64,000 nucleotides of DNA from Candidatus Centipeda massiliensis (GCF_900290285.1 NZ_LT985756.1:26390-90389), one strand, 5' to 3'; positions 29,636 to 40,056 are shown, counted from the stretch's first letter. A program made the numbers and translations. The notes: generated by a model from the sequence alone, not told the origin.

Positions 29636-31315
29636 CTATAGCGTTGCGTTCAGGCTGAAGTGCAGCCGTGCGCCCTTTGTATTCGTATCATTAAGTTGCT
29701 TGCGCAGTGGGAATCCGACGGTAAGCTGTGCGTAGACCGGCTCGCTTGCCGCCGTCCGTATGCCCAGCCCCCATGCGGACAGTATATGATCGTCAAACGC
29801 GCTGTCCCCGTAGACCGCGCCGCAGTCGTAAAACAGAAATCCGTAGGCACAGCTTTTGGGCAGCATGGGAAAGGCGTACTCGATGCTCGCCGCATAGCCG
29901 CTGTCGCCGCCCAAAAAGGACTCCTCGTAGCCGCGCACCGTCTGTGCGCCGCCGATGTAGAACCGCTCCGCGCTTGGAATGTAGTGTGCAAAGGCAACCT
30001 GTCCGTCCAGCCGCGCCGTAATCATCTGATTGCCGTGCGTGCGCGTCTGGTAGAAGACGTTCCCCTGATACATGCTGAACCGCGTTTCCTCATGGGCGAT
30101 GTTCTCACACGCTCCCGCGCGTATGCCGTTCGTCAGGAGGAGTGCGGATTTTCGCCCGTAGAGCGTCTGTGTCACGGAGATGTTATAGCCGTTCGTCCTA
30201 TCGTCAATCCAGTGATTCCCCGAAAAATCCGTCTGTGCGTGTGTATATCCATAGCCCGCATACAGCTCCGTCTTGCGCGTGCGCGTGACGTAGAGCGGGA
30301 TGTTGAAGCCGATGTTCACGCCCGTCGAATGTCCGCGCACATTCAGGGGTTCGAGTGGTCCTTTGACAATGCGCGTCGCATTCGCACTGCAGCCGATGCG
30401 CATGGTCGAGCCGTCGCGTCCGAGCGGCACCTGATAGCTGCCGAGGAAGGATTTCATCCCGCGCGCATCGAGCGTCATGAGCGTGAGGCGATCACGGCTC
30501 TTGGTGAGGCTGCGGTTCGTATAGATGAGTCCGAAGCGCTCGCGCCCCGTCGAGATGCTGCCCATATTGTCCGCATAGAGGGCAAGCGTCTCGCTGCGCG
30601 GTTCGGCGATCTCAAGCACATAGTCCGTCGTGCCCTCCTCCTTGCCCGCCGCCATACGCACGCGCAGCGGCGCGTCATAGCTCGCGTTCCAGCGCAGGAG
30701 GTTTCGGTTCAATTCGTTGAAGTCCGGGATCTCCCCGCGCTTGATGCCGAGGCGGTATTCGAGGAAGGACTGCGCCGTGCGGCGGTTGCCCTCCACCGTA
30801 ACCGCGCCCGTGCGCCCCTCGATCAACGTGATGTGCAGGACGCCGCCGCTGATGGTCTGCGGCGCGAGCACGGCACGGCAGGTCAGCCGTCCGCGCGCCT
30901 CATACGCCTCGTTGATCCGTGCGACAAGCGTATAGAGATCGCTGATGGTAACATCCTTTTCGAGAAGATCTGCGGCAAAGGCATCCAGTTCCTCCGCCGT
31001 GAAAATCGCGCTCCGGTCAAAGGTCACGCCATGCAGAACGAAGTGCAGCGTCCCCTCTTCCTCCGTCTGCGTGACGGGCGGCGTATCCAGCCCCTCCTGC
31101 GCCCCCGCATCCAGCCGCTCCTGCTGTTCACGGCGCTGCTGCTCGCGCTCCATGCGGCTGAGCTGTGCGCCCGCATCCTGCCCTGCAACCATATTCGCAT
31201 CGGGGGGCGGTGCGGCAAGCGCCGCCTGTCCGTCCCCCATAAGACAGCAAAGAGCACCGAGTCCGATGAGAAGACGAACATAATAGGAGTGATTCATTTC
31301 CTTTGCCACGATCAT
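29636..31315 (-). CDS. TpsB outer-membrane transporter (ShlB/FhaC/HecB family)
   Basis: Outer-membrane beta-barrel that exports the TpsA partner. It has up to 559 residues. A signal peptide (VRLLIGLGALCCLMG...ALAAPP) is followed by a Gln/Arg-rich linker (residues 50-85), a POTRA domain (LHFVLHGVTFDRSAIFTAEE onward), a second POTRA (HITLIEGRTGAVTVEGN), and a 16-strand-type barrel from about residue 240. The conserved L6 loop motif VRGYEES is present, as is the final Leu expected of barrel proteins. The start is uncertain: ATG at 31315, GTG at 31309 (best Shine-Dalgarno spacing) or ATG at 31297. It lies directly before tpsA on the same strand, the usual order of a dedicated pair. Confidence 0.95.
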   Translation of the reverse strand: MIVAKEMNHSYYVRLLIGLGALCCLMGDGQAALAAPPPDANMVAGQDAGAQLSRMEREQQRREQQERLDAGAQEGLDTPPVTQTEEEGTLHFVLHGVTFDRSAIFTAEELDAFAADLLEKDVTISDLYTLVARINEAYEARGRLTCRAVLAPQTISGGVLHITLIEGRTGAVTVEGNRRTAQSFLEYRLGIKRGEIPDFNELNRNLLRWNASYDAPLRVRMAAGKEEGTTDYVLEIAEPRSETLALYADNMGSISTGRERFGLIYTNRSLTKSRDRLTLMTLDARGMKSFLGSYQVPLGRDGSTMRIGCSANATRIVKGPLEPLNVRGHSTGVNIGFNIPLYVTRTRKTELYAGYGYTHAQTDFSGNHWIDDRTNGYNISVTQTLYGRKSALLLTNGIRAGACENIAHEETRFSMYQGNVFYQTRTHGNQMITARLDGQVAFAHYIPSAERFYIGGAQTVRGYEESFLGGDSGYAASIEYAFPMLPKSCAYGFLFYDCGAVYGDSAFDDHILSAWGLGIRTAASEPVYAQLTVGFPLRKQLNDTNTKGARLHFSLNATL

Positions 31316-31399
31316 TTCCTTCCTTTCGAGACATCTGCGCGTCGGATGATTCTATACGGATTGTATATTGATAGAAAATTTTATTTTTATCTCATCTAA

Positions 31400-31428
31400 A
31401 ATATACTATCTAAAAGAATCGTACGCAA
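31400..31428 (-). promoter_or_regulatory. candidate promoter of the tpsB-tpsA operon
   Basis: On the minus strand, TTGCGT (31428-31423) and TATATT (31405-31400) are 17 bases apart within an AT-rich stretch, leaving about 85 bases of leader before tpsB. The match to consensus is moderate. Confidence 0.4.
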
Positions 31429-31581
31429 CAGATTTGCAGAAAGTGATAACATCTTACATGAAAGAGATACGTTGTCCGTCCGGAAGCACATTTGGAATTT
31501 TTCTGCTGCAGTTTACAATGCCAGCGACTTGTGCTAGGATGAACAACATCTTCTATCCATCACCGAAAGCGGGGGCATCTT

Positions 31582-31834
31582 ATGGATGAAATCAATGCAC
31601 GGCTCATCTATCTATTTACCGATCTGACTTCACAGCACGCCTGTTCATCAGTGACCCGATCATACAGAACACGCTCGTTATCTTCGCGAGCGTTCCGGCG
31701 GCGATCAATGCCACGCTTGCCGCGCGGCTCTATCATCTCAATGTCGACTGCACCATTGCCGTTTTTCTTGTGACAACGGTGCTATATCTCACCATCCTAT
31801 TCCCTGTGACATTTTTTCTGTTTCGAATAGAAAG
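31582..31834 (+). pseudogene. remnant of an AEC-family transporter
   Basis: The first codons read MDEINARLIYLFTDL, closely like the start of the intact AEC gene 264 bases further on (MDNSNLRILYLFTDL). The frame then breaks. In another frame the sequence reads FISDPIIQNTLVIFASVPAA, then LAARLYHLNVDCTI, then hydrophobic sequence to LFPVTFFLFRIE, which matches the C-terminal region of the same family (AAKLYHLNVDYTI in the neighbour). An internal deletion of roughly 220 codons plus loss of frame explains this. It is a decayed duplicate, not a short gene. Confidence 0.7.
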
Positions 31835-31845
31835 AAGCGTTTCCC

Positions 31846-32799
31846 ATGGACAATTCCAATTTGCGTATCCTCTACCTCTTTACCGATCTGCTCGCGCCGC
31901 TCATCGTCGGCTACCTCCTCTATCGGCACGGCAAGATCTCCGATGCCCTCATCAGCCGCATTCTGCGCCTGAACGTCATCATTATCTATACCCTGCTCGC
32001 CCTCATGAGCTGCTGGACGCTGCCGATCTCGTGGGATCTCGCCCTCATCCCGATCTATGGGGTGCTCATTGTCCTCTTTCCGGGGCTGATCGGCTGGGCA
32101 TTCTTCATCCGAAAATATCACAGTCCCCTCGATCGCGGCGCGTATCTCGCGAACGCGATGATGTCCAACATCACCACCCTCGGCGGTGTCTGTGCCTACA
32201 TCATCTACGGCGAGCAGGGCTTTGCCTACGCGCAGATCATGGGCATCTTTCAGACGCTGCTGCTTGTGCTCGCGGTATTCCCCATAGCGCAGTACTATTA
32301 CCTCCAACACAAGAATCACGGACGCGGCGGCAAAATCCATATCCGCTTCGCGGACATCTTCCTCTCATGGAATCAGCTCAGTATCCTCGGCATGGCTGTG
32401 GGGCTCGCACTCAATGCGGCGGGGGTGGAGCGTCCGCCCGCCGTCGGTACGGCGTTCGAGGGACTGATCCACTTCGGTGCATGGTTCGGAATGCTTCCCG
32501 TCGGAGCGCTCGTCAACCTGCACCGCGCGCGGCGCTATGCACCGTACACCCTTGACCTCTTCGCGCTGCGCTTCCTCATCCTGCCCGCATTCATGATGGC
32601 AGTCAGCTATCCCTTCGTCCGCGACCCCGTCCTCCTCGGCGCGATTCTCGTCTTCTCCGTCACGCCGGGTGCAATCAACTCCGTCACGGCGGCAAAACTC
32701 TATCACCTCAACGTCGACTACACGATCTCCGGCTTCCTCACCACGAGCATCGCGTTCTTCTTTCTCGTCTATCCCGCACTGTTCTTCCTGCTGCGATAG
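31846..32799 (+). CDS. AEC (auxin efflux carrier) family transporter
   Basis: Inner-membrane transporter of 317 residues with about ten hydrophobic segments in two halves, the layout of the AEC/BASS fold. The sequence opens with LRILYLFTDLLAPLIVGYLL and ends with a hydrophobic helix. Bacterial members export or import small organic acids; the substrate here cannot be told. No strong Shine-Dalgarno is visible (GAAAGAAG lies about ten bases upstream). It is transcribed away from the TPS operon and ends at a bidirectional terminator shared with the chemoreceptor gene. Confidence 0.88.
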   Translation: MDNSNLRILYLFTDLLAPLIVGYLLYRHGKISDALISRILRLNVIIIYTLLALMSCWTLPISWDLALIPIYGVLIVLFPGLIGWAFFIRKYHSPLDRGAYLANAMMSNITTLGGVCAYIIYGEQGFAYAQIMGIFQTLLLVLAVFPIAQYYYLQHKNHGRGGKIHIRFADIFLSWNQLSILGMAVGLALNAAGVERPPAVGTAFEGLIHFGAWFGMLPVGALVNLHRARRYAPYTLDLFALRFLILPAFMMAVSYPFVRDPVLLGAILVFSVTPGAINSVTAAKLYHLNVDYTISGFLTTSIAFFFLVYPALFFLLR

Positions 32800-32810
32800 T
32801 AAGGCAGCAT

Positions 32811-32844
32811 AAAAGCCCTGCCGCATTCCTGCGGCAGGGCTTTT
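32811..32844. terminator. bidirectional terminator between AEC and chemoreceptor genes
   Basis: The stem GCCCTGCCGCA/TGCGGCAGGGC has AAAA on one side and TTTT on the other, so it works for both converging genes. Confidence 0.88.
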
Positions 32845-32869
32845 GTGCTATATTCTCTTGTGTCAACAA

Positions 32870-35005
32870 TCAAACGTGGAAGCGTGATATCTCGTTCTGC
32901 AGATCGGTTGCGATCTGGGCAAGGCTCTCGCTCGCCTCGGCGATGTCCCCGAGTGCCTGCGTCTGCGTGTCGACGGCGGCCTCTGACTCATCCGTCGTCA
33001 CATCGTTCTCTTTTGCCATATCCATCAGCTTCTTGCTGACGGCGGCAATCGCCTTGTTCTTCTCCGTCAGCTTCTCCGCCGATGTGTTCAGCTTCGTCAC
33101 GACGCTGTTCGCTCCATCAACCGCCTCGGCGATCATCTCAAAGCGACGCTGCGTACGCTCGAGGTTGACGTTACTCTCCTCAACGAGCTTCTTCGAGACC
33201 TCCATCGTATCGACTGCCTGCTGGGACTTCATCTTCAGCTCGCCGATGATGCCGTTGATCTCGTCCGTAAAGCCGCGCGACTGCTCCGCGAGCTTGCGGA
33301 TCTCCTCGGCGACGACCGCGAATCCGCGTCCCGCCTCACCCGCACGCGCCGCCTCGATGGCAGCGTTGAGCGCGAGGAGGTTCGTCTGCTCGGAGATGGA
33401 CTGAATCATCGCGCTCGCCTCTTCGATGCGCTCCGCACGCTGATTCGTCTCCTCGACCACACGCGAAACCTCCTGTGTGGCATTGGCGGTCTCCGCAGAC
33501 TTCTTCATGAGGTCGGTAAGGATCTCCGCGCCCTCGGTCTGGCGCTTATGGATGTTCTCCGTCGCCTCGTTCATCTCCGTCATGACCTTGCGGTTGTCAT
33601 CGAGCATTTCGAGGATTTCATCCGTATGCTTGACCGCGTCCTGCGTGTCCGCAACCTGCACGCGCGCACTCTCGGCGATGTCGTGGATGCCCGCGCGCAC
33701 CGTCTCCGCCGAGTGCGCCGTGTTCTGCGCCGTCGCCGTCAGCTCCTCACTCGTTGCTGCAACGGACTGGGAGGCGCCGTTGATCTTGCCGATGATCCCG
33801 CGCAGACTGTTCGCCATACGTGCAAGAGAGCTGACCATCGCACCGATTTCATCCGTGCGATACTGATGCTCACGCACCTTCGCCCCCTTCCCAGGATCCA
33901 GATCGAGATCCGCGAAGCGAGCAAGCGTATCTGACACATCCCCGATGGGAACGATCAGGCGCCGCTGGATAAACGCCGCAAGAGCGATGACGAGCACCAC
34001 AGTACAGATCACGGCAAGCACGACGGAGAAGATCACCATCTCGCGCGCTGCGCCGGTAAACTTATCCTGATCCGTGATGGAGAAGATTGCCCACGGCGTA
34101 TCTGTCCCTTGGAAGTGAATGGAATGGAAGACGTAGACCGAGTCCTTCCCCGTCGTCGTCGAATACTGCGCCTTGCTGAACCCAGTCGCCGAATAGATCT
34201 CCTTCTTTTCTTCCTCAGTCGACTGCATGATCGTGAACGCATTCTTCATGATCGACTCGGGACTCGTGCCGTGTGCCACGAGATCGCCTTCATTGTCGAT
34301 GAGAAGATAGGTGTTATCGGATGAGCTTGCCTTTGCAAAGTCCTCCTGAATCTGGCTCACATCAAAATCGAGAGAAAGCGCACCGATGAAATGCCCATCC
34401 ACGACGATCGGCATACCGATGGAGACGAGCAGAGATTTCTTGCCCGCTACCTCGTCATAGTACGCCTCTGAGAGAACCAGCTTCGATGTGGACTTCGGCT
34501 TCTGATACCACGTCGCCGTCTCATAGCCCGTGCAGCCCTCAAACTCTACCGCGTTTCCCTCACGACTCGCATAGGGCATCGTGCGTCCCGTCTCATCCGA
34601 CAGAGGATCGCCGGCGTGCGCTGCATCCTGACCGTCGAAGGCATTCGGCTCAAAGACTACGCCAACGCCGACAAGGTTGTCATTGGACGCAACCGCATCG
34701 GCAAGCATCTCGTTCAGCGCGGCGCGGCTGCGTGCCTCCGGTGGCTGCTGCTTCATATAGGTATAGATGCGCTGACGTACATCCTCGCCCGACTGCTGCA
34801 CGGACTCATAGCGGCTGACAACCGCCTTTGACCGCCCCTCAAGCTCGTTGTACTGTGCGCGTGTGCCCATCTCAAGCAGTTCATCATAAGCACGATAGCC
34901 AACGAACGACATCAGAATCGTCACCATGACGACCACGCCCACAAGCGTAATCATATTGAGTTGGAATCCGATCCCCCGTCCCCGTTTCTGCCCTTGTTCC
35001 TGCAA
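32870..35005 (-). CDS. methyl-accepting chemotaxis protein (dCache type), copy 1
   Basis: Transmembrane chemoreceptor of about 712 residues. TM1 lies near residues 16-38 ([18 protein letters not shown]). It is followed by a periplasmic double-Cache-like ligand domain of about 270 residues ([30 protein letters not shown]), TM2 near 318-345, a HAMP linker, and a signalling hairpin whose tip is [20 protein letters not shown]. There is no CheR-tethering pentapeptide at the end. I prefer a TTG start at 35005. AAGGAG lies eight bases before it, and the same arrangement is kept in the neighbouring paralogue. The upstream extension to 35068 is not conserved. The ligand is unknown; no cheA or cheW lies in the window. 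Confidence 0.93.
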   Translation of the reverse strand: MQEQGQKRGRGIGFQLNMITLVGVVVMVTILMSFVGYRAYDELLEMGTRAQYNELEGRSKAVVSRYESVQQSGEDVRQRIYTYMKQQPPEARSRAALNEMLADAVASNDNLVGVGVVFEPNAFDGQDAAHAGDPLSDETGRTMPYASREGNAVEFEGCTGYETATWYQKPKSTSKLVLSEAYYDEVAGKKSLLVSIGMPIVVDGHFIGALSLDFDVSQIQEDFAKASSSDNTYLLIDNEGDLVAHGTSPESIMKNAFTIMQSTEEEKKEIYSATGFSKAQYSTTTGKDSVYVFHSIHFQGTDTPWAIFSITDQDKFTGAAREMVIFSVVLAVICTVVLVIALAAFIQRRLIVPIGDVSDTLARFADLDLDPGKGAKVREHQYRTDEIGAMVSSLARMANSLRGIIGKINGASQSVAATSEELTATAQNTAHSAETVRAGIHDIAESARVQVADTQDAVKHTDEILEMLDDNRKVMTEMNEATENIHKRQTEGAEILTDLMKKSAETANATQEVSRVVEETNQRAERIEEASAMIQSISEQTNLLALNAAIEAARAGEAGRGFAVVAEEIRKLAEQSRGFTDEINGIIGELKMKSQQAVDTMEVSKKLVEESNVNLERTQRRFEMIAEAVDGANSVVTKLNTSAEKLTEKNKAIAAVSKKLMDMAKENDVTTDESEAAVDTQTQALGDIAEASESLAQIATDLQNEISRFHV

Positions 35006-35186
35006 AACATCCTCTCCTTTCCCGTGCGCGTTTGATGCCATGTATCCTATCCCACAAATCGCGCACACAAAGACAACAGCCCGACTGTCGCTGTAAATAG
35101 ATTCATATTTAATGGTATATTATTCGCCGCAAACGGCTCTTCTCCTGCCGCAGGAAAATATTATTTCCATGGTCAATACAGAAAAA

Positions 35187-35226
35187 GGGAATGCAGGTGA
35201 AGTCAATGGGCTCCACCTGTATTCCC
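35187..35226 (-). terminator. terminator of chemoreceptor copy 2
   Basis: On the minus strand, the arms GGGAATACAGGTG and CACCTGCATTCCC enclose a 14-base loop and are followed by TTTTT. Confidence 0.85.
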
Positions 35227-35245
35227 ACTCCATTCTTCGCGTCTA

Positions 35246-37378
35246 TTAAACGCGGAAGCGTGCGACCTCATTCTGCAGATCGGTTGCGATCTGGGCAAGG
35301 CTCTCGCTCGCCTCGGCGATGTCCGCGAGTGCCTGTGTCTGCGTATCGACGGCGGCTTCCGCCTCGTCCGTCGTCGCATCGTTCTCCTTTGCCATATCCA
35401 TCAGCTTGTTGCTGACGGCAGCGATTGCCTTGTTCTTCTCCGTCAGCTTCTCGGAGGATTCGTTCAGCTTCGTCACAACGCTGTTCGCCCCTTCGACCGC
35501 CTTGGCGATCATCTCAAAGCGACGCTGCGTCCGCTCGAGGTTGACGTTGCTCTCCTCGACAAGCTTCTTGGAGACCTCCATCGTATCGACCGCCTGCTGC
35601 GACTTCGTCTTGAGCTCGCCGATGATGCCGTTGATCTCATCCGTAAAGCCGCGCGACTGCTCGGCAAGCTTGCGGATCTCCTCGGCGACAACGGCGAATC
35701 CACGTCCCGCCTCGCCCGCACGCGCCGCCTCGATGGCAGCGTTGAGTGCGAGGAGGTTCGTCTGCTCGGAGATGGACTGAATCATCGCGCTCGCCTCTTC
35801 GATGCGCTCCGCACGCTCATTCGTCTCCTCGACCACACGCGAGACCTCCTGTGTGGCATTGGCAGTCTCGGCGGACTTCTTCATAAGGTCGGCGAGGATC
35901 TCCGCGCCCTCGGTCTGGCGCTTTTGGATATTCGCCGTCGCCTCGTTCATCTCGTCCATGACCTTGCGGTTGTCATCGAGCAGATGGAGAATCTCGTCTG
36001 TATGATTGACAGCATCCTGCGTGTCCGCAACCTGCACGCGTGCACTCTCGGCGATGTCGTGGATGCCCTTGCGCACCGTCTCCGCCGAGTGCGCCGTGTT
36101 CTGCGCCGTCGCCGTCAGCTCCTCACTCGTTGCCGCAACAGACTGGGAGACACCGTTGATCTTGCCGATGATCTCGCGCAGACTGTTCGCCATGCGCCCG
36201 AGTGAGCGAACCATCGCACCGATCTCATCAGCACGATCCAGATAGATCGCTGCATGCTTTCCCTTCTCGTGATCCAGATCGAGATCGGAAAAACGCGTCA
36301 AAATCCCCGTCACATCCCCAATGGGAACGATCAGGCGCCGCTGAATGAACATTGCGAGTGCGATGACGAGCACCACGCTACAGATCACGGCAAGGACGAC
36401 GGAGAAGATTACCATCTCGCGTGCCGTACCGACAAATTTATCCTTGTCCGTGATGGAGAAGATCGCCCACGGCGTATCAATGCCGTCGTAGTAGAGCGCG
36501 TAGAAGACGTAGACCGACTCCTTGCCCGTGGTCGGCGACACATTCGTCAGGCTGTACGGACCGTCCGTGAAGATCTCCTTCTTATCCTGCTCCGTCGAAC
36601 CCATCAGCTGGAACGCGTCCTTCATGATGGAGTCGGGACTCGTCCCATGCGCCACGAGGCGTCCCGCATTATCAATCATGAGGTAGATGTTGTCGGGCGT
36701 ACTCGCCTTCTCGAAGTCCTTCTGGATCTGCTCCATGTCAAAGTCAAGGGAGATCGCACCGACAAAGTGTCCATCCTGGATCAGAGGAACGGCGAGCGAC
36801 ACCACGAGAGTCTTCTCTCCGCCAATCTCCTCATAGTATGGATTCGTCAGCGTAAGCTTCGACGTACGCTTTGGCTCCGTATACCATGCCGAAGACTCGT
36901 AGTCCGTGCTCGGCTCGAACTCTATACCGCTGCCCTCACGACTCACGTAGGAAATCATGCGTCCTGTGCTGTCCGAGAGCGGGTCACTCGTATGTGCGGC
37001 GTCGTTGCCGTCAAAGGCATTCGGTTCAAAGACCACCCCCACGCCCACAAGGTTACTGTTGGACTGAATCAGATCCGCAAGGTTCTTGTTCAGTGCCTCA
37101 CGGCTGCGTGCCTCCGGCGGTGCCTGCATCATCGTGTAGATGCGCTGACGCAGCCCCTCCCCCGACTGTTTGACCGAGGCATAGCGGTTGATCACCGGAC
37201 GGATCTTGTCCCCCAGCTCGTTGTACTTCGCCTGCGTCCCCACGGTGAGGAGTTCATCGTACGCGCGGTAGCCGACGAATGAAACGAGGATCGTCACCAT
37301 CACGACAATCCCGACGAGCGTGATCGCGTTCAGCTGAAAGCCGATACCCCTTCCCTTCTTTTGCCCTTGTTCCTGCAA
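35246..37378 (-). CDS. methyl-accepting chemotaxis protein (dCache type), copy 2
   Basis: A paralogue of the preceding receptor gene with the same architecture: TM1, periplasmic double-Cache-like domain, TM2, HAMP and methyl-accepting signalling domain (tip [20 protein letters not shown]). The signalling halves of the two are almost identical in protein and very similar in DNA, whereas the periplasmic domains differ clearly (for example the [13 protein letters not shown] region reads [13 protein letters not shown] here). The pair may therefore sense related but distinct ligands. I take the TTG at 37378 as start, eight bases after AAGGAG. Both genes share a conserved leader that includes GCGCACACAAAG and a short CTGT hairpin. 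Each gene appears to be its own unit, since a terminator follows this one. Confidence 0.93.
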   Translation of the reverse strand: MQEQGQKKGRGIGFQLNAITLVGIVVMVTILVSFVGYRAYDELLTVGTQAKYNELGDKIRPVINRYASVKQSGEGLRQRIYTMMQAPPEARSREALNKNLADLIQSNSNLVGVGVVFEPNAFDGNDAAHTSDPLSDSTGRMISYVSREGSGIEFEPSTDYESSAWYTEPKRTSKLTLTNPYYEEIGGEKTLVVSLAVPLIQDGHFVGAISLDFDMEQIQKDFEKASTPDNIYLMIDNAGRLVAHGTSPDSIMKDAFQLMGSTEQDKKEIFTDGPYSLTNVSPTTGKESVYVFYALYYDGIDTPWAIFSITDKDKFVGTAREMVIFSVVLAVICSVVLVIALAMFIQRRLIVPIGDVTGILTRFSDLDLDHEKGKHAAIYLDRADEIGAMVRSLGRMANSLREIIGKINGVSQSVAATSEELTATAQNTAHSAETVRKGIHDIAESARVQVADTQDAVNHTDEILHLLDDNRKVMDEMNEATANIQKRQTEGAEILADLMKKSAETANATQEVSRVVEETNERAERIEEASAMIQSISEQTNLLALNAAIEAARAGEAGRGFAVVAEEIRKLAEQSRGFTDEINGIIGELKTKSQQAVDTMEVSKKLVEESNVNLERTQRRFEMIAKAVEGANSVVTKLNESSEKLTEKNKAIAAVSNKLMDMAKENDATTDEAEAAVDTQTQALADIAEASESLAQIATDLQNEVARFRV

Positions 37379-37545
37379 AATATTCTCTCCTTTCCCCCAT
37401 GCGCGGCGGCTCCTGTCAGGGGCATGTTCAATCCCCGCGCACACAAAGGCGACAGATCAGCTGTCACCAGATAAACATACTGCATACGTTTTTATTCGCC
37501 GTTCCCCCTTTTTTTCCTTCTCTCATTAAATTTTTCCAACAAAAC

Positions 37546-37587
37546 GGGGGCTGCTGCACGAAGCGAAAACGTCATGCAGCAGCCCCC
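37546..37587 (-). terminator. terminator of gpmI (GGGGCTGCTGCA family)
   Basis: The arms GGGGGCTGCTGCA and TGCAGCAGCCCCC are followed on the minus strand by GTTTTG. It closes the glycolytic gene run. Confidence 0.8.
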
Positions 37588-37613
37588 AATCTATCTGACT
37601 GTCTGACTTCTTT

Positions 37614-39170
37614 TTACGCAAGCGTTACGAGCGGCTTGCCCGTCATTTCCTTCGGAATCGGCAGACCTGCGAGCGTCAGAAGCGTCGGCGCGATGTCGCA
37701 GAGCGCGCCCGTGTGCACTTCCTTCACGCGGTCAGAGACCACGATGAACGGCACGGGGTTCGTCGTGTGTTTCGTGAACGGCTGGTTCGTCTCGTAGTCC
37801 CACATCTTGTCCGCGTTGCCGTGATCCGCCGTGATGCAGACCTCGCCGCCGACCTCGTGGATGGCATCGACGAAGCGCCCGACGCAGGTGTCGACGGTCT
37901 CAACAGCCTTCACAACCGCAGGGACAACCCCCGTATGCCCGACCATGTCGCAATTCGCATAGTTGAGGATGATGAAGTCGTACTTCTTCGACTTGATCGC
38001 CTCGACCACCTTGTCCGTGACCTCAATCGCGCTCATCTCGGGCTGCAGATCGTAGGTCGCAACCTTCGGGGAGTGCACGAGGATGCGATCCTCGCCCTTG
38101 TACGGCTCCTCGACGCCGCCGTTGAAAAAGAATGTGACGTGTGCGTACTTCTCCGTCTCGGCGATGCGCAGCTGCGTGTAGCCGAGATCCTGCACGTACT
38201 GACCGAACGTGTTGTCGATCTCCTCGGGTGGGAACGCCACGAGCGCGTTCATCCCCGCCTCGTACTGCGAAAACGTCGCAAATGGGATCTTCAGCGACTC
38301 GTCACGCTGGAAGCCGTCAAACTTCTCATCGACGAATGCGTGTGTGAGCTGGCGCGCACGGTCAGGACGGAAGTTGTAGAAGATCGCCCCGTCGCCGTTC
38401 TTCATGCCGGGATATCCCTCGACCACGAACGGGACGACGAACTCATCCGTCACGCCCTCGGGCTTCTCGCTCGTATCGGCGTATGAGGCAAGCACGCCGT
38501 CGACCGCCGTCTTTGCCGTCGACTTCGCCTTTGCGTGCGCAATCGCCTCGTAGGCGAGCTGCTCGCGCTCCCAGCGGTGGTCGCGATCCATCGCATAGTA
38601 GCGGCCGCTGACCGTTGCGATCTTGCCGACACCGATCTCCGCCGCCTTTTTCTCGACCGCCGCAAGATACTCCGTCGCGCTCTTGGGCGGCACGTCGCGC
38701 CCATCGAGGAATGCGTGGATCCAGACCTCGGTCAGCCCCTCGCGCTTCGCGAGTTCGAGCACGCCGAAGAGGTGATCGTCATGGCTGTGCACGCCGCCCG
38801 GCGAGACCAGTCCCATGACGTGCAGGGCGGCGCCGCGCTCCTTCACGCCGCGTACAATCGTGAGCAGCGCCTCGTTCTTGAAGAAGTCGCCGTTCTTGAT
38901 ATCGCGCGTGATGCGCGTGAGCTGCTGATAGACAATGCGCCCTGCGCCGATGTTTGTGTGACCGACCTCGGAGTTGCCCATCTGCCCGTGCGGCAGTCCG
39001 ACGTACTCGCCGGAGGCGTTGATCTGATTGTATTTGTATTTTTTCTTCAGCCCGTCGATGACTGGCGTATTCGCCATGGCGATGGCGTTGTATTTCATAT
39101 CATTCGGGTCGCCGTTGCCGAAGCCATCCATGATGATGAGTGCCACAGGGGCGTTCTTAAGCTTTGCCAT
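37614..39170 (-). CDS. gpmI: 2,3-bisphosphoglycerate-independent phosphoglycerate mutase
   Basis: Converts 3-phosphoglycerate to 2-phosphoglycerate in the cytoplasm using two metal ions and a phosphoserine. The 518-residue length is standard. Visible landmarks are the first metal site IIMDGFG, the catalytic serine in MGNSEVGHTNIGAGR, the Arg-rich substrate pocket (FRPDRARQL) and the second metal cluster ADHGNADKMWDYE with a later TKHT. It is the last gene of the gap-pgk-tpiA-gpmI run, about 110 bases after tpiA. Its ribosome-binding site is weak (AGAAAGAA). Enolase, the next enzyme, is not in the window. Confidence 0.97.
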   Translation of the reverse strand: MAKLKNAPVALIIMDGFGNGDPNDMKYNAIAMANTPVIDGLKKKYKYNQINASGEYVGLPHGQMGNSEVGHTNIGAGRIVYQQLTRITRDIKNGDFFKNEALLTIVRGVKERGAALHVMGLVSPGGVHSHDDHLFGVLELAKREGLTEVWIHAFLDGRDVPPKSATEYLAAVEKKAAEIGVGKIATVSGRYYAMDRDHRWEREQLAYEAIAHAKAKSTAKTAVDGVLASYADTSEKPEGVTDEFVVPFVVEGYPGMKNGDGAIFYNFRPDRARQLTHAFVDEKFDGFQRDESLKIPFATFSQYEAGMNALVAFPPEEIDNTFGQYVQDLGYTQLRIAETEKYAHVTFFFNGGVEEPYKGEDRILVHSPKVATYDLQPEMSAIEVTDKVVEAIKSKKYDFIILNYANCDMVGHTGVVPAVVKAVETVDTCVGRFVDAIHEVGGEVCITADHGNADKMWDYETNQPFTKHTTNPVPFIVVSDRVKEVHTGALCDIAPTLLTLAGLPIPKEMTGKPLVTLA

Positions 39171-39280
39171 AATATTTGATTCTTTCTAAGAGCTTTCGCT
39201 CAATACTCAGGAGGCGCAGATTCTCTGCCTCTGCAAAGAATCCGCGCCAACCTAAGTTCATTTATGTATCTTGGGGAAAA

Positions 39281-40030
39281 TCAGAAGTTGACAATCGCCG
39301 CGAAATCCTTCGCCTTGAGTGCTGCGCCGCCAACGAGTGCACCGTCGACGTTCGGCTTCTCCATGAGCCCCGCAATCGTCGCCGGCTTGACGCTGCCGCC
39401 GTACTGGATGCGTACGCCCTCGGCTGCTGCTGCGCCGTACTTCGCCTCGATGGTCTTGCGGATGTGTGCACAGACCTCCTCTGCCTGATCGAATGTCGCG
39501 GTCTTGCCCGTGCCAATCGCCCAGATCGGCTCATAAGCAATGACGAGCTTCGCCACGTCCGACGCCGCAAAGCCCGCGAGCGCCGCCTCAATCTGATACG
39601 CAACGTAGGCGAGATATGTGCCCGCTTCGCGGATCTCAAGCGACTCACCGCAGCAGATGATCGGTGTGATGCCCGCTGCATACGCCGCATGAGCGCGCTT
39701 GTTCACGCCCTCGTTCGTCTCGCCGAAGTAGTCGCGGCGCTCGCTGTGGCCGAGCACGCAGTAGGAGACGCCAAGCTCCGTCAGCATATCCGTCGAGATC
39801 TCGCCCGTGTAGGCTCCGCTCTTCTCCCAGTGCACGTTCTGTGCGCCGACGGCAATGTTCGAGCCCTTGACCGCCTCGGTCACGCCCGCAAGTGCCGTCG
39901 CCGTCGGGCAGACGACGACCGTCGCCTTTGCATCCTTGACGAGTGGCGCGAGTTCCTTGACGAGCGCGACACCCGCCGCGACCGTGTTGTTCATCTTCCA
40001 GTTGCCTGCAATAATCGGTGTTCTTGCCAT
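39281..40030 (-). CDS. tpiA: triose-phosphate isomerase
   Basis: Interconverts dihydroxyacetone phosphate and glyceraldehyde-3-phosphate. A TIM barrel of 249 residues, starting with GNWKMN (substrate Lys), with the electrophilic His in VLGHSERR, the catalytic Glu in AYEPIWAIGTGKTA and the phosphate-binding IQYGGSVKP. The ATG at 40030 has GAGGAG about seven bases upstream. It follows pgk by 26 bases. DHAP made by the aldolase at 42.7 kb would enter glycolysis here. Confidence 0.97.
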   Translation of the reverse strand: MARTPIIAGNWKMNNTVAAGVALVKELAPLVKDAKATVVVCPTATALAGVTEAVKGSNIAVGAQNVHWEKSGAYTGEISTDMLTELGVSYCVLGHSERRDYFGETNEGVNKRAHAAYAAGITPIICCGESLEIREAGTYLAYVAYQIEAALAGFAASDVAKLVIAYEPIWAIGTGKTATFDQAEEVCAHIRKTIEAKYGAAAAEGVRIQYGGSVKPATIAGLMEKPNVDGALVGGAALKAKDFAAIVNF

Positions 40031-40056
40031 ATATATGTTCTCCTCTATCGTTCTTT

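Noticed and set aside
31770..32555. Rightward open frame of 261 codons overlapping the AEC gene
   Set aside because: Its first part is the frame-shifted tail of the AEC remnant; the rest is an out-of-frame reading of the intact AEC gene.
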